Below, one piece after another: positions 36,691-48,786 of a stretch of 64,000 nt of DNA. Each line of letters opens with the position of its first letter. Position 1 is the stretch's first letter. Source of the DNA: Aporrectodea caliginosa (taxonomy: Eukaryota > Annelida > Clitellata > Crassiclitellata > Lumbricidae); NCBI GenBank assembly GCA_020284085.1, contig JACEVL010001191.1, forward strand, positions 166,001 through 230,000. The letters run 5' to 3'. Both the position numbers and the translations under genes were made by a program. The notes beneath the pieces were generated by a model that saw only the letters and a list, made by a program, of their open reading frames with translations, did not search any database and was not told the DNA's origin.

Positions 36691-37128
36691 AATTTGCTAC
36701 CGGCTATTCCTGAGTATATATTTTGAAGTTACACAAGCTGGTTCCGCATAAACGGAAGTTGTACTGTGAACTGTTGTTGTTGACTTAGACACAAGTTGGC
36801 TGCTCTCAATTCTTGATTTCGATATGACCGAAGTTGGTTGCATTTGGTTGTTATGATTGACCAGGTGTCTATAGTTGTTTGAGTGACACTAATTGCTTGT
36901 AATTGGCTTGTATTCTTGTGTTGTATGTATCATTTCATGGTAAAGAACTTGACATTTTTTCCTTGTGGTTGGCTTCTCTGAGTACCATCTTGCGAAATCT
37001 TTAAACTTGATATTCTTGAAATGATGGTTTCATCTATTACACTCCTACATCTTTAATAACTTCATCATTTATGGACCAAACTTAGTGCAGTTTCTTCTGT
37101 CTGAAAGCTTGAACTCTTGCATTTTCAG
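36691..37128 (+). other. End of intron 1, copy 4
   Basis: TG-rich DNA without ORFs. It ends in the acceptor GCATTTTCAG at 37128, identical in context to copies 2 and 3. Confidence 0.55.
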
Positions 37129-38030
37129 CAATTGCATACGAAGACAAAGAGATCCTTGTGTCAACTAAGTGGCAGCAAGAAGTATACGAAAACGACAACA
37201 CAGAAAAAGTTACACGAGAGATCACTTATAAGACAGGTATAAAAGAGCGCAAAAGGGACACTCGGACTATTGAAGCTACACAGAGTGTGGGTGAAATTGC
37301 AAAAGGAGCGTTATTCCAGATATTAAGATTAGAATTTTCTTACAGTTTTATGCAAAGAAGCGAGAGCGTTACTATGTTAGAAACTGAAATTTATGAGTCA
37401 CGAGAGATCAAAACAATAGTGACGATTCCACCTAAATCAACACTCACAAGATGGGAACTGATTGCAGACGTCGCTGGGACGAAGATTGGTTACAGTCTTA
37501 ACATCGATACACTCAAAGACACTAACAACTGTCCACACACTTTCATCAGTCGCGCTACAGTTCGAGTTCCCCGAAGGATAAATTACGGTCACACATCAAT
37601 TCGAATAAAGCATTCAAAGAAACAGCAGTATATAACCGTCACTAAGAGAAAGAACTGGCCAGCAGCAACTCTCGGGTACAGTTCCAGTTATCATTTTATA
37701 CTATGTGAAAACATCCGCGGAGTTCGAATAAGAACACTGAACAGCATGTATCCTGGCTACGAGTGGGCTTACTCAGCTAAAGCTGGAGGGATATATTTTG
37801 ATTGGAGTTCAGATAACAGTGATGTCGATAAACAGCATTGGAGAATTAGTAAGAAGCCGCCTCTTTATGATGGTGATGAAGTTGCCTTCCAGAATAAATA
37901 CTACAATGACAGCGCTATGTGTTACCATGACGGTCCCGACACAAATGTCTACTGTTTTGAAGGAAGCGACGACAAATGGGTTCTGGAAATAGTTGAAGCA
38001 GTTGATTTTCCGTTCGACCACTGCATCTAA
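37129..38030 (+). CDS. Aerolysin-like pore-forming protein with trefoil-like C-terminus, copy 4 (large exon)
   Basis: With 27284-27356 it encodes 324 residues. The pore module keeps IPPKSTLTRWELIADVAG; the region between the modules differs most from copies 2 and 3 (SLNIDTLKDTNNCPHT). The trefoil-like module has repeats starting INYGHTSIRIKH and GVRIRTLNSM and endings YHFIL, HWRIS and KWVLEI. It is shorter by four residues near WSSDNSDVDKQ. The reading frame is intact. Secreted; a pore-forming or lectin-like role is inference from fold pattern. Confidence 0.7.
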
Positions 38031-38691
38031 TCTTGGCATGAACGATCGTTTAGCATCCTTGTTTCATATTCGGCTTTGTTGTATCCTTCACCATTGACGT
38101 ATTGCGGACTTGGAACTTTAGACAAGCGTCAGCTATCAAACTTGGTTGGGAATTCGTTGTCCGAGAGTTCGATCCATAAGCCACGTGTCTGCGCGAGAAT
38201 GCCAATGGGAAATTTTATTCCATGGCAGTTGCACAAGCATCACTCGTATAAAGATGAAAACTCTATCATTATTCAGCATTATATGCATGCATGCTTAATT
38301 ACACATTATGTACACATCGTGGAATATATACCGATTATATTATTCTCGAAACTGAATACGATAATGAATTGCAAATTGCTTAATTTATGTATCGACATGG
38401 ACAAAGTTGCATTTAGTTGTAAACTTTATTTCTTCAGTTTGATTTTTCGCGTAGTCGGTATACTAAAATGACACTTTTTCGTTTTCTTTAGTATCCTAGT
38501 TAAGTTAAGATACATGTATATTGAATATTTACTGAATTTCTTCGTTGCCACCTGTAGCTTACTGCTTATTAAAAGGCAACCCTAATTAAAGGGTTAAATG
38601 ATCCCTTCTGGGTCTGCCATTATTTTGTAGGCCTACTCAAATTTGCTTAGTTTATGTTACACTTATATATGCCATTACTCGGATCAATAAA
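38031..38691 (+). other. 3' UTR of copy 4 with AATAAA at 38686
   Basis: Homologous to the other 3' UTRs (TTCATATTCGGCTTTGTTGT, GTATTGCGGACTTGG). No chimeric SINE follows, unlike copies 2 and 3. Confidence 0.75.
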
Positions 38692-38834
38692 TGAAGTTGA
38701 ATTAAAACGTGCATATACTATTATACACACTTCCACATAATTATGAATACAACCATACATGCATACACAAAAATTCCTATAGCGTATATTATGCATGCAT
38801 GCCCACGTTTCGCTTAACCTCATAGATAGGCCTA

Positions 38835-39230
38835 AAGAAGCGTCTACAACTCATTCAAACTTCTCTCGCCCGAGCTGTCACCAGAACACCCAAGCATCAC
38901 CCTATCATTCCTGCTCTTAAATCACTCCACTGGTTTAACGTACCTGAGCGTATCCACTTCAAAGTCCTATCGCTAACTCACGGCAGTACTCTCAGCCATG
39001 CAAAGTACCTTTGACCAGGTCTTTCTGATTGTCTCTATCTGATTATTCCATGAACAGGGACAGCTCGTCTTTTCTGTTGCTGACCTTAGACGCCGGAACT
39101 CTCTTCCGGCAAATGTTCGCTCTGCAAAGTCTGTCCTGGTCTGCAGATCTCGACTAAAAGCAAAAACTATATCTTTCCCTAGACTCCCTAACTGGTTGCG
39201 GTCTGTCAACCTGTCAGAAAATAAAACGAA
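38835..39230 (+). pseudogene. LINE C-terminal fragment (+)
   Basis: It reads RLQLIQTSLARAVTRTPKHH and SLHWFNVPERIHFKVLSLTH, typical of the tail of CR1/L2-type RT proteins, then frameshifts. 39185-39230 (GGTTGCGGTCTGTCAACCTG) also occurs inverted at 33965-34010. Confidence 0.65.
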
Positions 39231-39239
39231 ATTTATCCT

Positions 39240-39840
39240 ATCGTTTCCTCCGCAGGCTATTTCCTTAAGTTCTTGGAATTCCTTCCTAACTTTCTCATTC
39301 TGGAATTTGACATGCACAGCGATATTAATTAGTAGCGACCATAGACTGATCATCACTGATGCTTTGAGAATTAGGACAGTGGCGCTATTTAAGTTCATAG
39401 ATTCGACTGCAACAATTAGATGAAAGGAATCTGGATATCGGTACGTAGTCAACCGAGCTGAGTTGTAGAACATAACCTTGGGGCACACCGCAATTCGAGG
39501 CAGAGGACCATAAGTGAGTCGATTTAATTAATTTTGATTTTCGATTAGGGTGCAGGTCAGATACGAACTGACTTAGAGCGGATCCAGGTAGACCGAACCA
39601 GTGTTTTAGGCGGTGATCAACGGTATAAAAAGCAACGGAGAGATCAGGCAGAATGGATGCAGTTACTGTGCCTTTGTCCAAGGACCTTACTATGATTGGG
39701 AATAAAGGTAGGACCTACAGGTTGTGGGACGAGGTAACAGCAGAGGAGATTATCAACTACTTTCTCCAGGTGTCTGGAAATGAAATCGAGAGTACAGATG
39801 GGATAATAGTTTGATAGATGATCAGGGTAATGCAATGTAA
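39240..39840 (-). pseudogene. LINE RT fragment (-)
   Basis: Right to left. 39835-39650 resembles an RT N-region (LSNYYPICTLDFISRHLEKVVD). 39640-39480 has DLSVAFYTVDHRL and CGVPQGYVL. Catalytic residues are partly replaced and the frame breaks, so it is a fossil. Confidence 0.65.
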
Positions 39841-40960
39841 TGTAAATCTTCGAAATCTCCTAGGGCCACACAAAGCCGCTTGATATGGATCAGCTTATCC
39901 ACCGGCGTATACATATCGAATCATGTCCGCAATAGCCAGGCTGCTTAGTCCGTTCCGGTGCCAGGTCAGAATTCGGGGAGGTCAAGCCGAGTAGACAGCA
40001 TTACTACATTACAGCATGGTGCTACGGTGGCAATCGTTGATGAAGGTGGCCGTGGAGTGGCGCAGGAGCAGAATCAGGATAGGATATATAGCTTAAAGAG
40101 AGTAACTATGGTAAGCACTGTGTCAGTGCAGAAGCTGAAATACTGATGTATCTTCGCCGTGGAGAGATGAATACGCCTTTTACTATGTGCAAATACCCTG
40201 TACGTGTGTTAATAGTCTTGCCGGAAAGTTTACGACTCCGAGTTACTTACTTTCAGAAACGGTACAGACCACGAGTTGAAAGCGACGCCTTATCTATCAT
40301 CGTAGACGCCCATGAAGCCACCTGTTGGGAATTGGTTCCATATCACAGGAACATTCATCTCAGTTAAGTGACTGTTGGCTGGCCTTGTCGTCTTTCAACT
40401 CGAGTGGGTCTGCTCAACTGCAGCTGGACTAAAAACACACCCACGAATAAAAAAAAACCAAAAACAGGACCATCGTTAAAATTGCTCTCGTGCGTTTTAC
40501 CAACATCCGGATCACATCAAGCTGAAACAAGCGTGTAGCTGCGTGTGCGCAGTCATGCAGTGTATCGATGCAGGGCAACAACGGGAGAATGTAGTATCTT
40601 TACAGTTCTAATAAGATTAATAGGATCTTCGTCACTAGTATAGCTATGGTGAGAGTTGTAGTTCAGTAGTTGATAGTAGTAGGGAGACATCAATGGGGAG
40701 AGGCAACATGTATGACATGACATGTATTTTCAGTGGGAGAGGAAAATACAATTTCTTCGATCAGCTAATTCTGTTTTTCTCATTACAACTTTAGCACAGA
40801 TTTTGGTTGTAGTAGAGCATACTTTGCCATACTTAGGCTTAAATATACGCACATAGGCCTACTAACTTACTAAGTGCATGTATGTATACACACATACATA
40901 AGAACATACATACATACATACAAAAATATAACAGAACCGTTACCGTCTACATTTATGATA
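39841..40960. other. No gene seen
   Basis: Short open frames only (39958-40146, 40146-40367). No recognised domain, RNA or repeat. Confidence 0.4.
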
Positions 40961-40961
40961 T

Positions 40962-40966
<5 letters not shown>

Positions 40967-41029
<63 letters not shown>

Positions 41030-41085
41030 GTCTGTCTCTCTGTCTCTGTCTGTCTGTCTCTCTCGCTCTCAAACTCTCTAGAATC
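40967..41085. repeat. TC / TCTG microsatellite
   Basis: A CT run to about 41025, then CTGT and CTCT variants. Poly-Ser/Leu ORFs are artefacts. Confidence 0.95.
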
Positions 41086-41685
41086 TCTCTCCCTGTCACT
41101 ATCTCTGATTCTGATTGTTACCATAAACGCTTATAATCGTAATCGTAATCGTATACTCGAGATTTCTAGAGCGCCCACAAAAGCGAAGTCGCGGGAACCA
41201 GCCTATTCACTCTGTAAAAAATTTAGACGTCAGAATCGGTAAACAACTTGATTTATGTACAAAAATCGTAAAACTTAGACTGACACTCCCCCCCTCACCT
41301 CAGATTCCTCCCTCGCAGAAGTCCCACGGCCTGACCGTCCAGGGACAGGTCTTGCGAACTATTTGCACCCAGATGGTTGTTAATCATCCACGTGAATCAC
41401 TGACACCAAACGAACTTTCACTAAGATTGAATTAGTTACAACAAGTAATACTTTCTCTTTCATCTGCACAGACCCCTCCTGTAGCCAGCTCATCATCTAC
41501 ATCCGTATCTGATAGACTATTGGCGCAGGTGCTACAATAATAATAATGTGTGTATGTATACATGTCTGTAACTCCGCCACTGTTTGCTTTCTGACAGTGC
41601 CAGTCCCAAGCCTGAACAAAGGAGGAGGGCGACGCTAATGGTCTTTGTTACCACACAGTGGTCGTTAGACAGTAAACAAGTATGT

Positions 41686-41828
41686 CTGTGTGTATGTATG
41701 TATGCATGTATGACATGTATGCATATATGAATGTATGTATGTATGTATGTATGTATGCATGTTTGTATGTCTGCGTGTATGTATGTATGTATGTATGTAT
41801 GTACGTATGCGTGTATGTATGAACATAC
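41686..41828. repeat. TGTA tetranucleotide microsatellite
   Basis: TATG units with GCATGTATG variants; the complement of the type seen at 3357-3731. Confidence 0.9.
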
Positions 41829-42219
41829 ATGTATATTTGTTTGCGTATGGGCCTATCTGGCTATTATACCCGGTATACCGCCTCTTGTAACATCGCATGG
41901 GTCTCTAACGCGTTTCTTCCCAAAAATCGCAACTGAGACTCTTTAGATAAGATTTTCACATTAGAATATTATATTCAAAATCTCTCCAGAATTTTCGTTA
42001 GCAATACGTTTTTATTTGTTTCTTTACTTTGTGGTCTTTATTTTCTTATAACTTAATGTAAGTTTCTTATTGTAAATTTCCGAGTGTCTATGATGTCGCT
42101 TTTATTTGTATCATTTTCACCCATGAATAATTCTCCCTGTGTAACAGTGTAAGATGAAAATTATGCTTGAGAATGCTTTCATCAATAATAATAATTTTAT
42201 AATATATTGTTGTTGATGT

Positions 42220-42577
<358 letters not shown>

Positions 42578-42855
42578 GCTGTTTGTGACTGTGGTTCTTA
42601 TTGTCCCTACAACCAATAACCTTTATCCATTCAGGTCGGGGTGACCGCATATGAGTTTTCCATTCCAGAAGAGGCGCTCGGAAACGGCTGTTACGATTAC
42701 GGTTAAGGTACCATTGCTATCCACTCCCACTCAATGTCAAAACAAAGCATTCTCAGGCAAGCATCCAATCTTCTGTCTCGTTCTAACATCGCTAAATGCT
42801 TCCTACGCATCAGACCTATAAATAGCACGCCCACCCACATACACCAAGAAACACG

Positions 42856-42866
42856 CGCACACACAC

Positions 42867-42925
<59 letters not shown>
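42856..42925. repeat. CA dinucleotide microsatellite
   Basis: About 33 CA units with one G interruption. Confidence 0.95.
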
Positions 42926-42927
<2 letters not shown>

Positions 42928-42929
42928 TG

Positions 42930-44140
42930 CACTTTCACAAATACACACACTCACACATTCACGTGCCAAACTTGATGTGCGCATAATATATTATTACGAC
43001 GCAGTTTAAAAAGGTGCGGACGGACCCTTCTGTTAGGGACTGAATTAGTTCCCCATGCCAATGTCAGTACGCCCATGCTTTTGAAGTGATGAATGGCCTT
43101 GGGATGTTGTAGCCCTGGCGTCGTATAGGATTAGGAGCCAGGCCAACGGGGACCGGAATGCCACATACCTCACACACGCTGCGCAAAGGTAGGCGTCGGT
43201 GTTAGACTGTGATGTGCAATGACTGCCACCAAACAAAACATCTGTCGGATCTAGCACACGCCGAAACGATACTGTCAACAAATTTAACTTCAAAGGTAGC
43301 CTTGTGTACCGCCCGCAAGAATAGGTTTAAACGTAACCATTTGGCTGCAAGAATTACTTTAAAAGGTGCCGACGGCCAGAGTAATTTCGCAGATAGCTCT
43401 TCTTCCGCAACAAGAACGTCAGCTATATTGTCAGCAACAATAGCTTCTGAGATACCGTTCGCAAGACTACTTCGAAGATACTGTCAGCACTAATAGTTTC
43501 ATATAGATAAATCGTTCGCAAGAATACTTTGAAGATACGGTCAGCAACAATAACTTCAAAGATACAACCAGCAAGGTAAATCATAAATGAACATATAAAA
43601 TAAGAAGTTATTGAATCAGCTTTTTCGTGCTCGTAATCATAGACAATTCTCCAAATTTCTAAAGTACTACTTTAACAGTGGAGCAGGGCATCAACTTATC
43701 CACGAGCTCTGCGTCTTGTCAGGGAGGTTGTCCAGAGATGGCACGCGAAATTCCGAGTCAAAGTACCAGAACTGTAGCATTTTGTCGGGCTAACGTGCTT
43801 GCATTTACACTTCTGTGTCATGAGTTCGATTCCAAGTATTCGTATGATATTAATCCGCTGGCAAGCATCTTTACAACTAAGAATATGCTGCTCAATTTAA
43901 TTTGATTACTGTCGCCGTGTATGCGCTTCAGTCGAAGACCCTTCGATTCCAGTACCATGCCTCTGAAGACTACAGTTGAAACAGCGCATAATGTCATCTA
44001 AAATAATGATGCAATGTAATTCAAATCTCCGGAATTTCTCATCGTCACACAAAACTGAATCGGGTATAGTAGCTTTTTCTTGAAGTGGCGCTTTATAAAT
44101 GCCAGCTTACAAATACAGTGACAATTACATTTACAACTAA
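42930..44140. other. No gene seen
   Basis: 43400-43570 has loosely repeated words (AAGAATACTTTGAAGATAC, GTCAGCAACAATA). No coding or RNA signal. Confidence 0.4.
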
Positions 44141-44151
44141 TAATAATAATA

Positions 44152-44342
44152 ATAATAATATCTTTTCTTTAATAAGCGCCTGACAAACGCACTGCGCTGT
44201 ACATTTACATGTTATGCAATTTAAATCTTAACTTAACAGAACAGTTACATTAGCAGCCTACAATATCCGCCCAACGGGGGCTCGAACTCGGTACCTCTCG
44301 GTCTGTGTGCCAGATGTTATCCAATGCGCCACGGGCCCCCCG
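44152..44342 (-). repeat. tRNA-derived SINE, family B (minus)
   Basis: The reverse complement matches 15805-16010, including the CCCGTGGCGCATTGGATAAC head and the GGCGCTTATTAAAGAAAAGATA tail. Confidence 0.75.
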
Positions 44343-45355
44343 TAATTATAATTACAAGTACAGTTAGATTTATAGTTACAATTACAGTTATTCATTCATT
44401 CACGGGAATTTATATAGCGCCCCTTCAAGGAAACTAAGGCGCTCCCTTCCAACGCGCCCAAAAGAACAGTTTTGAGTTTTACGGAAAGTTTCAGGCAGAC
44501 TCCCAGGGTTTAGACGCAGCTCTAGAGGAAGACCATGCCAGATCATTGGGCCTGCCACAGAAAAAGCTCGGTTCTGCATTGCTGCAGTACGAGCAAAAGG
44601 AACCAGGAGAACTCCTTTTTTACAGGAGCGTAGGAGGCGACGCCCTGGGACAACTGAAATTCAGCAGAGCTCACGGAGGTAAGTTGGGGCGAGGTCCTGG
44701 AGATAGTTACAGTTTCAATAACAATTTCAGTCACGATTACAATTGCAATTACGTTGTCTAGGTGCACGTGTAGAACTCCACTATCATGCAAGTCGATGGT
44801 TTATTGCTGTTTAACGAGGTTGTGTCATAAAAAAGATGATTAGCGTCGCCCTCCTCTTTTGTCAAGGCTTTAGACTGGCTCTACAGGAGTAGACTATACA
44901 GGCAGCGGCTGAGTTTGCAAGTCGACTAAATCTCAAGTGGCCTATAATCGGCTTATCGCTAATCCGACTTTACGTGAACTACTAGGATTAGATTATGTAT
45001 ATTGGTGATGTTTTCTTCGAGATATTCGCGCAAAGAAGACCGTGGGAAACTCAGACACGTATGGCCCACATTAAAATCCAAACGCCGAACCAATCAGCTG
45101 TGTACTTCCTTTTCAGACGTCAAACCAAGGAGTGTGTTAATCAATGACTTACAGACAGAGACATATCTAAAGGAGGAATAGGCAGCAGGGAGGCAGACGT
45201 AGACAGACAAGCAGTTGAGAAGACGTTTGAAGGGAAGGCACGTGTTCAAAATCTGCATTCAAGAGCAATAAGGGAGAAGTTAAGAAGCGGAGCGAGGGGC
45301 AACATTTCAACTAAGATATAAGCAAGAAATGTGCGCGACGGGGAGGCGTGGACAG
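44343..45355. other. No gene; SINE-type fragments at the left
   Basis: 44400-44520 has TTTATATAGCGCCCCTTCAAGG, the tail motif shared by several SINEs in the window. The rest is unassigned. Confidence 0.4.
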
Positions 45356-45359
45356 ATTG

Positions 45360-45533
45360 AGGATAATTAGCTATAATTAGAACGAGAGAAAAAGATGAAA
45401 GAGTCTGAGAGAGAGACAGAGCCAGCAGAGAGAGAGAGAACACAGACAAAGAGAGAAAAAACAGATAAAGATAGCACCAAGAGTAACATAAACTGAAGAG
45501 AGAGAAGCAGAGAGAGACAGAGAGCGAGAGACG

Positions 45534-45567
<34 letters not shown>

Positions 45568-45710
45568 GAGAGAAATGGGGAGACAGATGGAGAGAGAGGG
45601 AGGGAGAGGGAGGGAGGAGCAAGGAAGGAGGGAGAGAGAAGGGAGAGAGAGCGAAGAGATACCCAAAGAGAATCAGATACAGAGAAACAGAGAGATTGAC
45701 GGAGTGACCC
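45360..45710. repeat. GA-rich array
   Basis: GAGA, GACA and GGGA units, nearly pure purine on the + strand. The Ser/Leu and Glu/Arg ORFs are artefacts. Confidence 0.9.
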
Positions 45711-46029
45711 AAGGAACAGCAAATGGGAGTGGTACATCCACAGAGACATATTCGGAGCAGACAAAAAGATCTAGAACAAGAGATACAAAAATCCAGGCGT
45801 GGCAGAATCGTTCAGACTGCTAGAATGTGTTTCATTTTGCAGGTTCTACGTACGCGGCTGGCACAAACGATAAAACTAGAATCCGTCTGTGAGCGAGAGT
45901 TATTTACTGATCGTTGCCCCGTTTAACTAAAGAGCAAATGCTAATAATCTGCAGCTGTCTTTCAGTCGTTGTTGGATGTGGCTTTTGAACAGACAAGTTA
46001 TCTACGTCGGAAGTGCAACTGAAGGAAGA

Positions 46030-46099
46030 ATGAAGACTGTTCATCAATGGTGCCTCTGCTTCCTGCTTCTGTCGCAACAACTCTTTCTTCTGACTGCTG
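46030..46099 (+). CDS. Orphan signal-peptide exon, divergent member of the cluster family
   Basis: ATG opens a 23-codon leader with the sequence pattern HQ-W-CLCFLLL, then a Leu/Phe core and LLTAG. It resembles the family leaders (HQL-LCFLLAILLL) and stops, like them, one base into a codon at G|GTAAGA. No TATTTAAG box was found upstream. The next family sequence on this strand is the trefoil-only ORF at 56627, on the far side of the virus-like element. I found no pore-module exon between them. Confidence 0.55.
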
Positions 46100-46139
46100 G
46101 TAAGAGCGATTGTTCTTTCGATTGTATATGCCATTTTAG

Positions 46140-46324
46140 CATGGGCGTAGCCAGAAAAAAATTCGGAGGGGATTTTAAGATTTCTGGGAGGTTTTACATT
46201 GAAAATTGTCGCAAAAGTCCAGTTTTTTTGTATTTTGAATGTAAAAGCATATTATACAAATTTCAGGAAACTTATTTTGGGCGGGGGGTTGAACCCGTAA
46301 AACCACCCCGTAAATACGCCCATG
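46140..46324. mobile_element. MITE, family D copy 1
   Basis: The ends CATGGGCGTA and TACGCCCATG are inverted. The interior matches 61213-61390 over its length (GAAAATTGTCGCAAAAGTCCAG). No clean target duplication. It lies just after the donor of the orphan signal exon. Confidence 0.8.
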
Positions 46325-46399
46325 CATTGTACATTTTAGCATTTTGCATCAGCTACCAAGATTATGACTACATGTACATAGATACATTCATGAATCCCA

Positions 46400-47320
46400 C
46401 CAGAGTAAAAAGATAAATTCTAAATTTCTGCTCCTTGCGAACTCATGCACAAAATAGCACAGTGTCAGTGCGAAGATCAAGCAGTGAGGGACATGACTGG
46501 TAGCCCACGCTTATAAGCCGAGGAGCTAAGAAAATGAAGTTGCCAACATTCCTTTCCCATGGCTGCTGTCTCTCGGGACTTCTTCCTCTTCGTTTTCTTG
46601 TTTTTCTTTTTCTCCTTTTCGTCTACTTTATTCTGCTCCTGCTTCTTCTTTCTAACTCCTTCTTCTTCCTCTTCTTCTATATCATTTAAACCATTTTTTG
46701 AATACCTCCGTATCGCTAAATGCCTGCTTTACACCTGTACGTTACGGTGTTTGATGCCCGATGAGGCATTTGAAATTGACAAAGAATTTTAAGAGAATGT
46801 AAGGAAACGCTTTCGCTTTTTGGAATGTTTGGAAGTTCGCCTTTTCAGAACGCTAATGCAGAAAGAGGCGTCTAGTACATGATCGATAACGTCATCTAAC
46901 TTCAGAATAAAAATTGACTGAAGTAGAAGATTACAGAGAGACATAGACAGACAGAGAGACAGAAAAACAGCGACGAAGACAGAGACAGAGGCAAAAAAGA
47001 AAGAGCGCCAAAGACAAAGAAATATGTGGAAATTATAAAATCTATTATAAAACATAAATGCACACGTAGGCCTATACGTAGTTCTATTATAGCGACCGAA
47101 TGGCCTTGACTCTGCTCGTTTTTTAATGAGTGAGATCCTTCTTCACCCGTCTGAATGTGCGCCACACCATTTAAGGTAACCGTGCACGGACCGTGCTAGC
47201 CCGAGATTTAAATCTCTTAAATAAACGAACCGGCAATGCACCTCTGAGGCGCGCATGGGACGTAAGCTTTAACAAATGTAGCTGCTCCAGGCCAGTACAT
47301 TAGGCCTGACTGCATAGCTT
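46400..47320. other. No gene seen
   Basis: 46498-46550 resembles the end of the chimeric SINE (GCCGAGGAGCTAAGAAAATGAAG). 47190-47250 repeats the fragment at 12580. 46920-47010 is AGAC-rich. Confidence 0.4.
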
Positions 47321-47329
47321 GACCTGCAA

Positions 47330-47550
47330 TTACATTTACATTACAGTTACGCTACATTTACATTGCATTTACATTACATTTGCGCTACATTTTCACTGCA
47401 TTTACACTACATTTAAATTACATTAACATTGCATTTACATTTATATTACAGTTACACTACATTTACATTACATTTACATCACATTTGCGCTACATTTTCA
47501 CTACATTTACACTACATTGACACTACATTGACACTACATCTACATAACAT
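47330..47550. repeat. TTACATTTACACTACA tandem repeat at the left edge of the element
   Basis: Imperfect units of ACATTTACATTAC/ACATTTACACTAC. The array runs directly into the open frame of the fibre-like gene, so the element may be truncated here. Confidence 0.8.
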
Positions 47551-47610
47551 TTGCATAGTTCACTGCATCTTACTACCGATCGTAGAACCGAATTATATCA
47601 AAATATCACG

Positions 47611-48132
47611 ATGAACGAAAAATATATCTCTGATTTACACGATCCCGTCGAAGCTCAAGACGCGGCAACTAAGAATTACGTCGATAATTCTTGGAAAAAG
47701 TGCCGCGTCGGATACGTTCCTAATTTGGAAGCTGATAATAGTATAACCGGCTTCGTCGCTAGCGCTAGTTCCAATCGTCCTGGGCATGATGCGTACAGAG
47801 CCTTTAACAATCTCACACTCAGTTCTGCTTGGATTCAAGGTGATAATATAACGGTTTGGATACAGATCAAATGTCCCGAACCGGTTACAATTTGGAGAAT
47901 CGCGCTCTATCCTAACGTAATGCTGCAGGCTTGGAATTTATCCGCCAGCAACGATGGATTGTCGTTTACGCCGCTATTAGCGAACGTTCCGCGAGGGGGA
48001 GGATTAGGCCTATCATTTTTTAATGTTTCGACTACGACGGCTTATCAGTATTACAGACTTACGATCCCGGACCGCAACGACGACCTTCTCACCGGAATTT
48101 CATTAATGCAATTATACATTTACGATACATAA
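47611..48132 (+). CDS. Fibre-like protein with discoidin-like head
   Basis: 173 residues from the ATG at 47611. Residues 6-24 contain LHDPVEAQDAATKNYVD, the motif of phage-tail and fibre shaft units that leads into the head. Residues about 30-173 look like an F5/8-type C (discoidin) galactose-binding domain: RPGHDAYRAFNN, WIQIKCPEP, AWNLSASNDG and YYRLTI in the usual order. The frame is open 20 codons further upstream, and those codons also resemble a shaft unit (ELYQNITMN), so the native start may lie upstream and be lost in the repeat at 47330-47550. Likely a virion surface attachment protein. Confidence 0.65.
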   Translation: MNEKYISDLHDPVEAQDAATKNYVDNSWKKCRVGYVPNLEADNSITGFVASASSNRPGHDAYRAFNNLTLSSAWIQGDNITVWIQIKCPEPVTIWRIALYPNVMLQAWNLSASNDGLSFTPLLANVPRGGGLGLSFFNVSTTTAYQYYRLTIPDRNDDLLTGISLMQLYIYDT

Positions 48133-48389
48133 ATCGTTGAATTTAAATAGAAATTATCCAGATCTATTTAAATTCTTATAACTAACCGGTACTCTCTTCA
48201 CTGCTACTCCGCCTCACTCGTTACGCACTCATACCTAGTGATACTTTCTTCACTGCTACTACTCTCTTCACTCGTACTCTCTTCACTCGTACTCTCTTCA
48301 CTCGTACTCTTCACTGGTGGCACTTTCCTCCTCACTCGTACTTTCTTCCTCACTCTCCTCGAAATTAATTAGATCTTTCTCCTCACTCT
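48133..48389. repeat. Convergent intergenic spacer with CTCTTCACTCGTA repeats
   Basis: Between the ends of the fibre-like and SAP genes. 48235-48320 has four units of CTCTTCACTCGTA. Read on the minus strand, the right half (48390 down to about 48310) encodes an acidic Glu/Ser-rich stretch, in the -1 frame of the SAP gene; see that gene. Confidence 0.6.
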
Positions 48390-48740
48390 CTAACACTTTA
48401 ATTTCGTATCTTTTTTATATACTTTTCCGTTAAACATCGTTATTACACCCGCGTTTTGGTTAAGCGCTTTCGCAGCTTTATACATCGATGAGTACGAATC
48501 GATCAGACCCGTTTCCCTGTCTAAGATTTCTACACGCCTAGGATGTGTCCTTATTCGTTTCAACCTATCGTATTTTTCATCCTTACTCGTTATTTTCGGT
48601 GGTTGTTTCCAATTTTCCACAACCTCCAGAGTAAGCACGCCTTTCTCGACTAGCCGCGAAATCATTTGCGGTTTGTTGAGATAAGAATGTCCGCGAATAT
48701 TGTGTTGTTTCATTAATTCTTTCAATTCTGGCAGCTTCAT
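48390..48740 (-). CDS. SAP-domain protein, frameshifted near its end
   Basis: 116 residues. Residues 1-36 (LPELKELMKQHNIRGHSYLNK...ISRLVEKG) fit the SAP DNA-binding helix-extended-loop-helix. Residues 70-108 (RVEILDRETGLIDSYSSMYKAAKALNQ) resemble a NUMOD1-like helix-turn-helix. After an A6 run near 48415 the frame stops quickly, whereas the -1 frame continues for about 30 codons in a Glu/Ser-rich acidic tail ending near 48310. An indel or homopolymer sequencing error is the simplest cause. A role in genome binding or packaging is inference. Confidence 0.6.
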   Translation of the reverse strand: MKLPELKELMKQHNIRGHSYLNKPQMISRLVEKGVLTLEVVENWKQPPKITSKDEKYDRLKRIRTHPRRVEILDRETGLIDSYSSMYKAAKALNQNAGVITMFNGKVYKKDTKLKC

Positions 48741-48786
48741 GTTTTTGTTTTTATAATGATAATATTATTTCTTAAGTTAGAACTTT

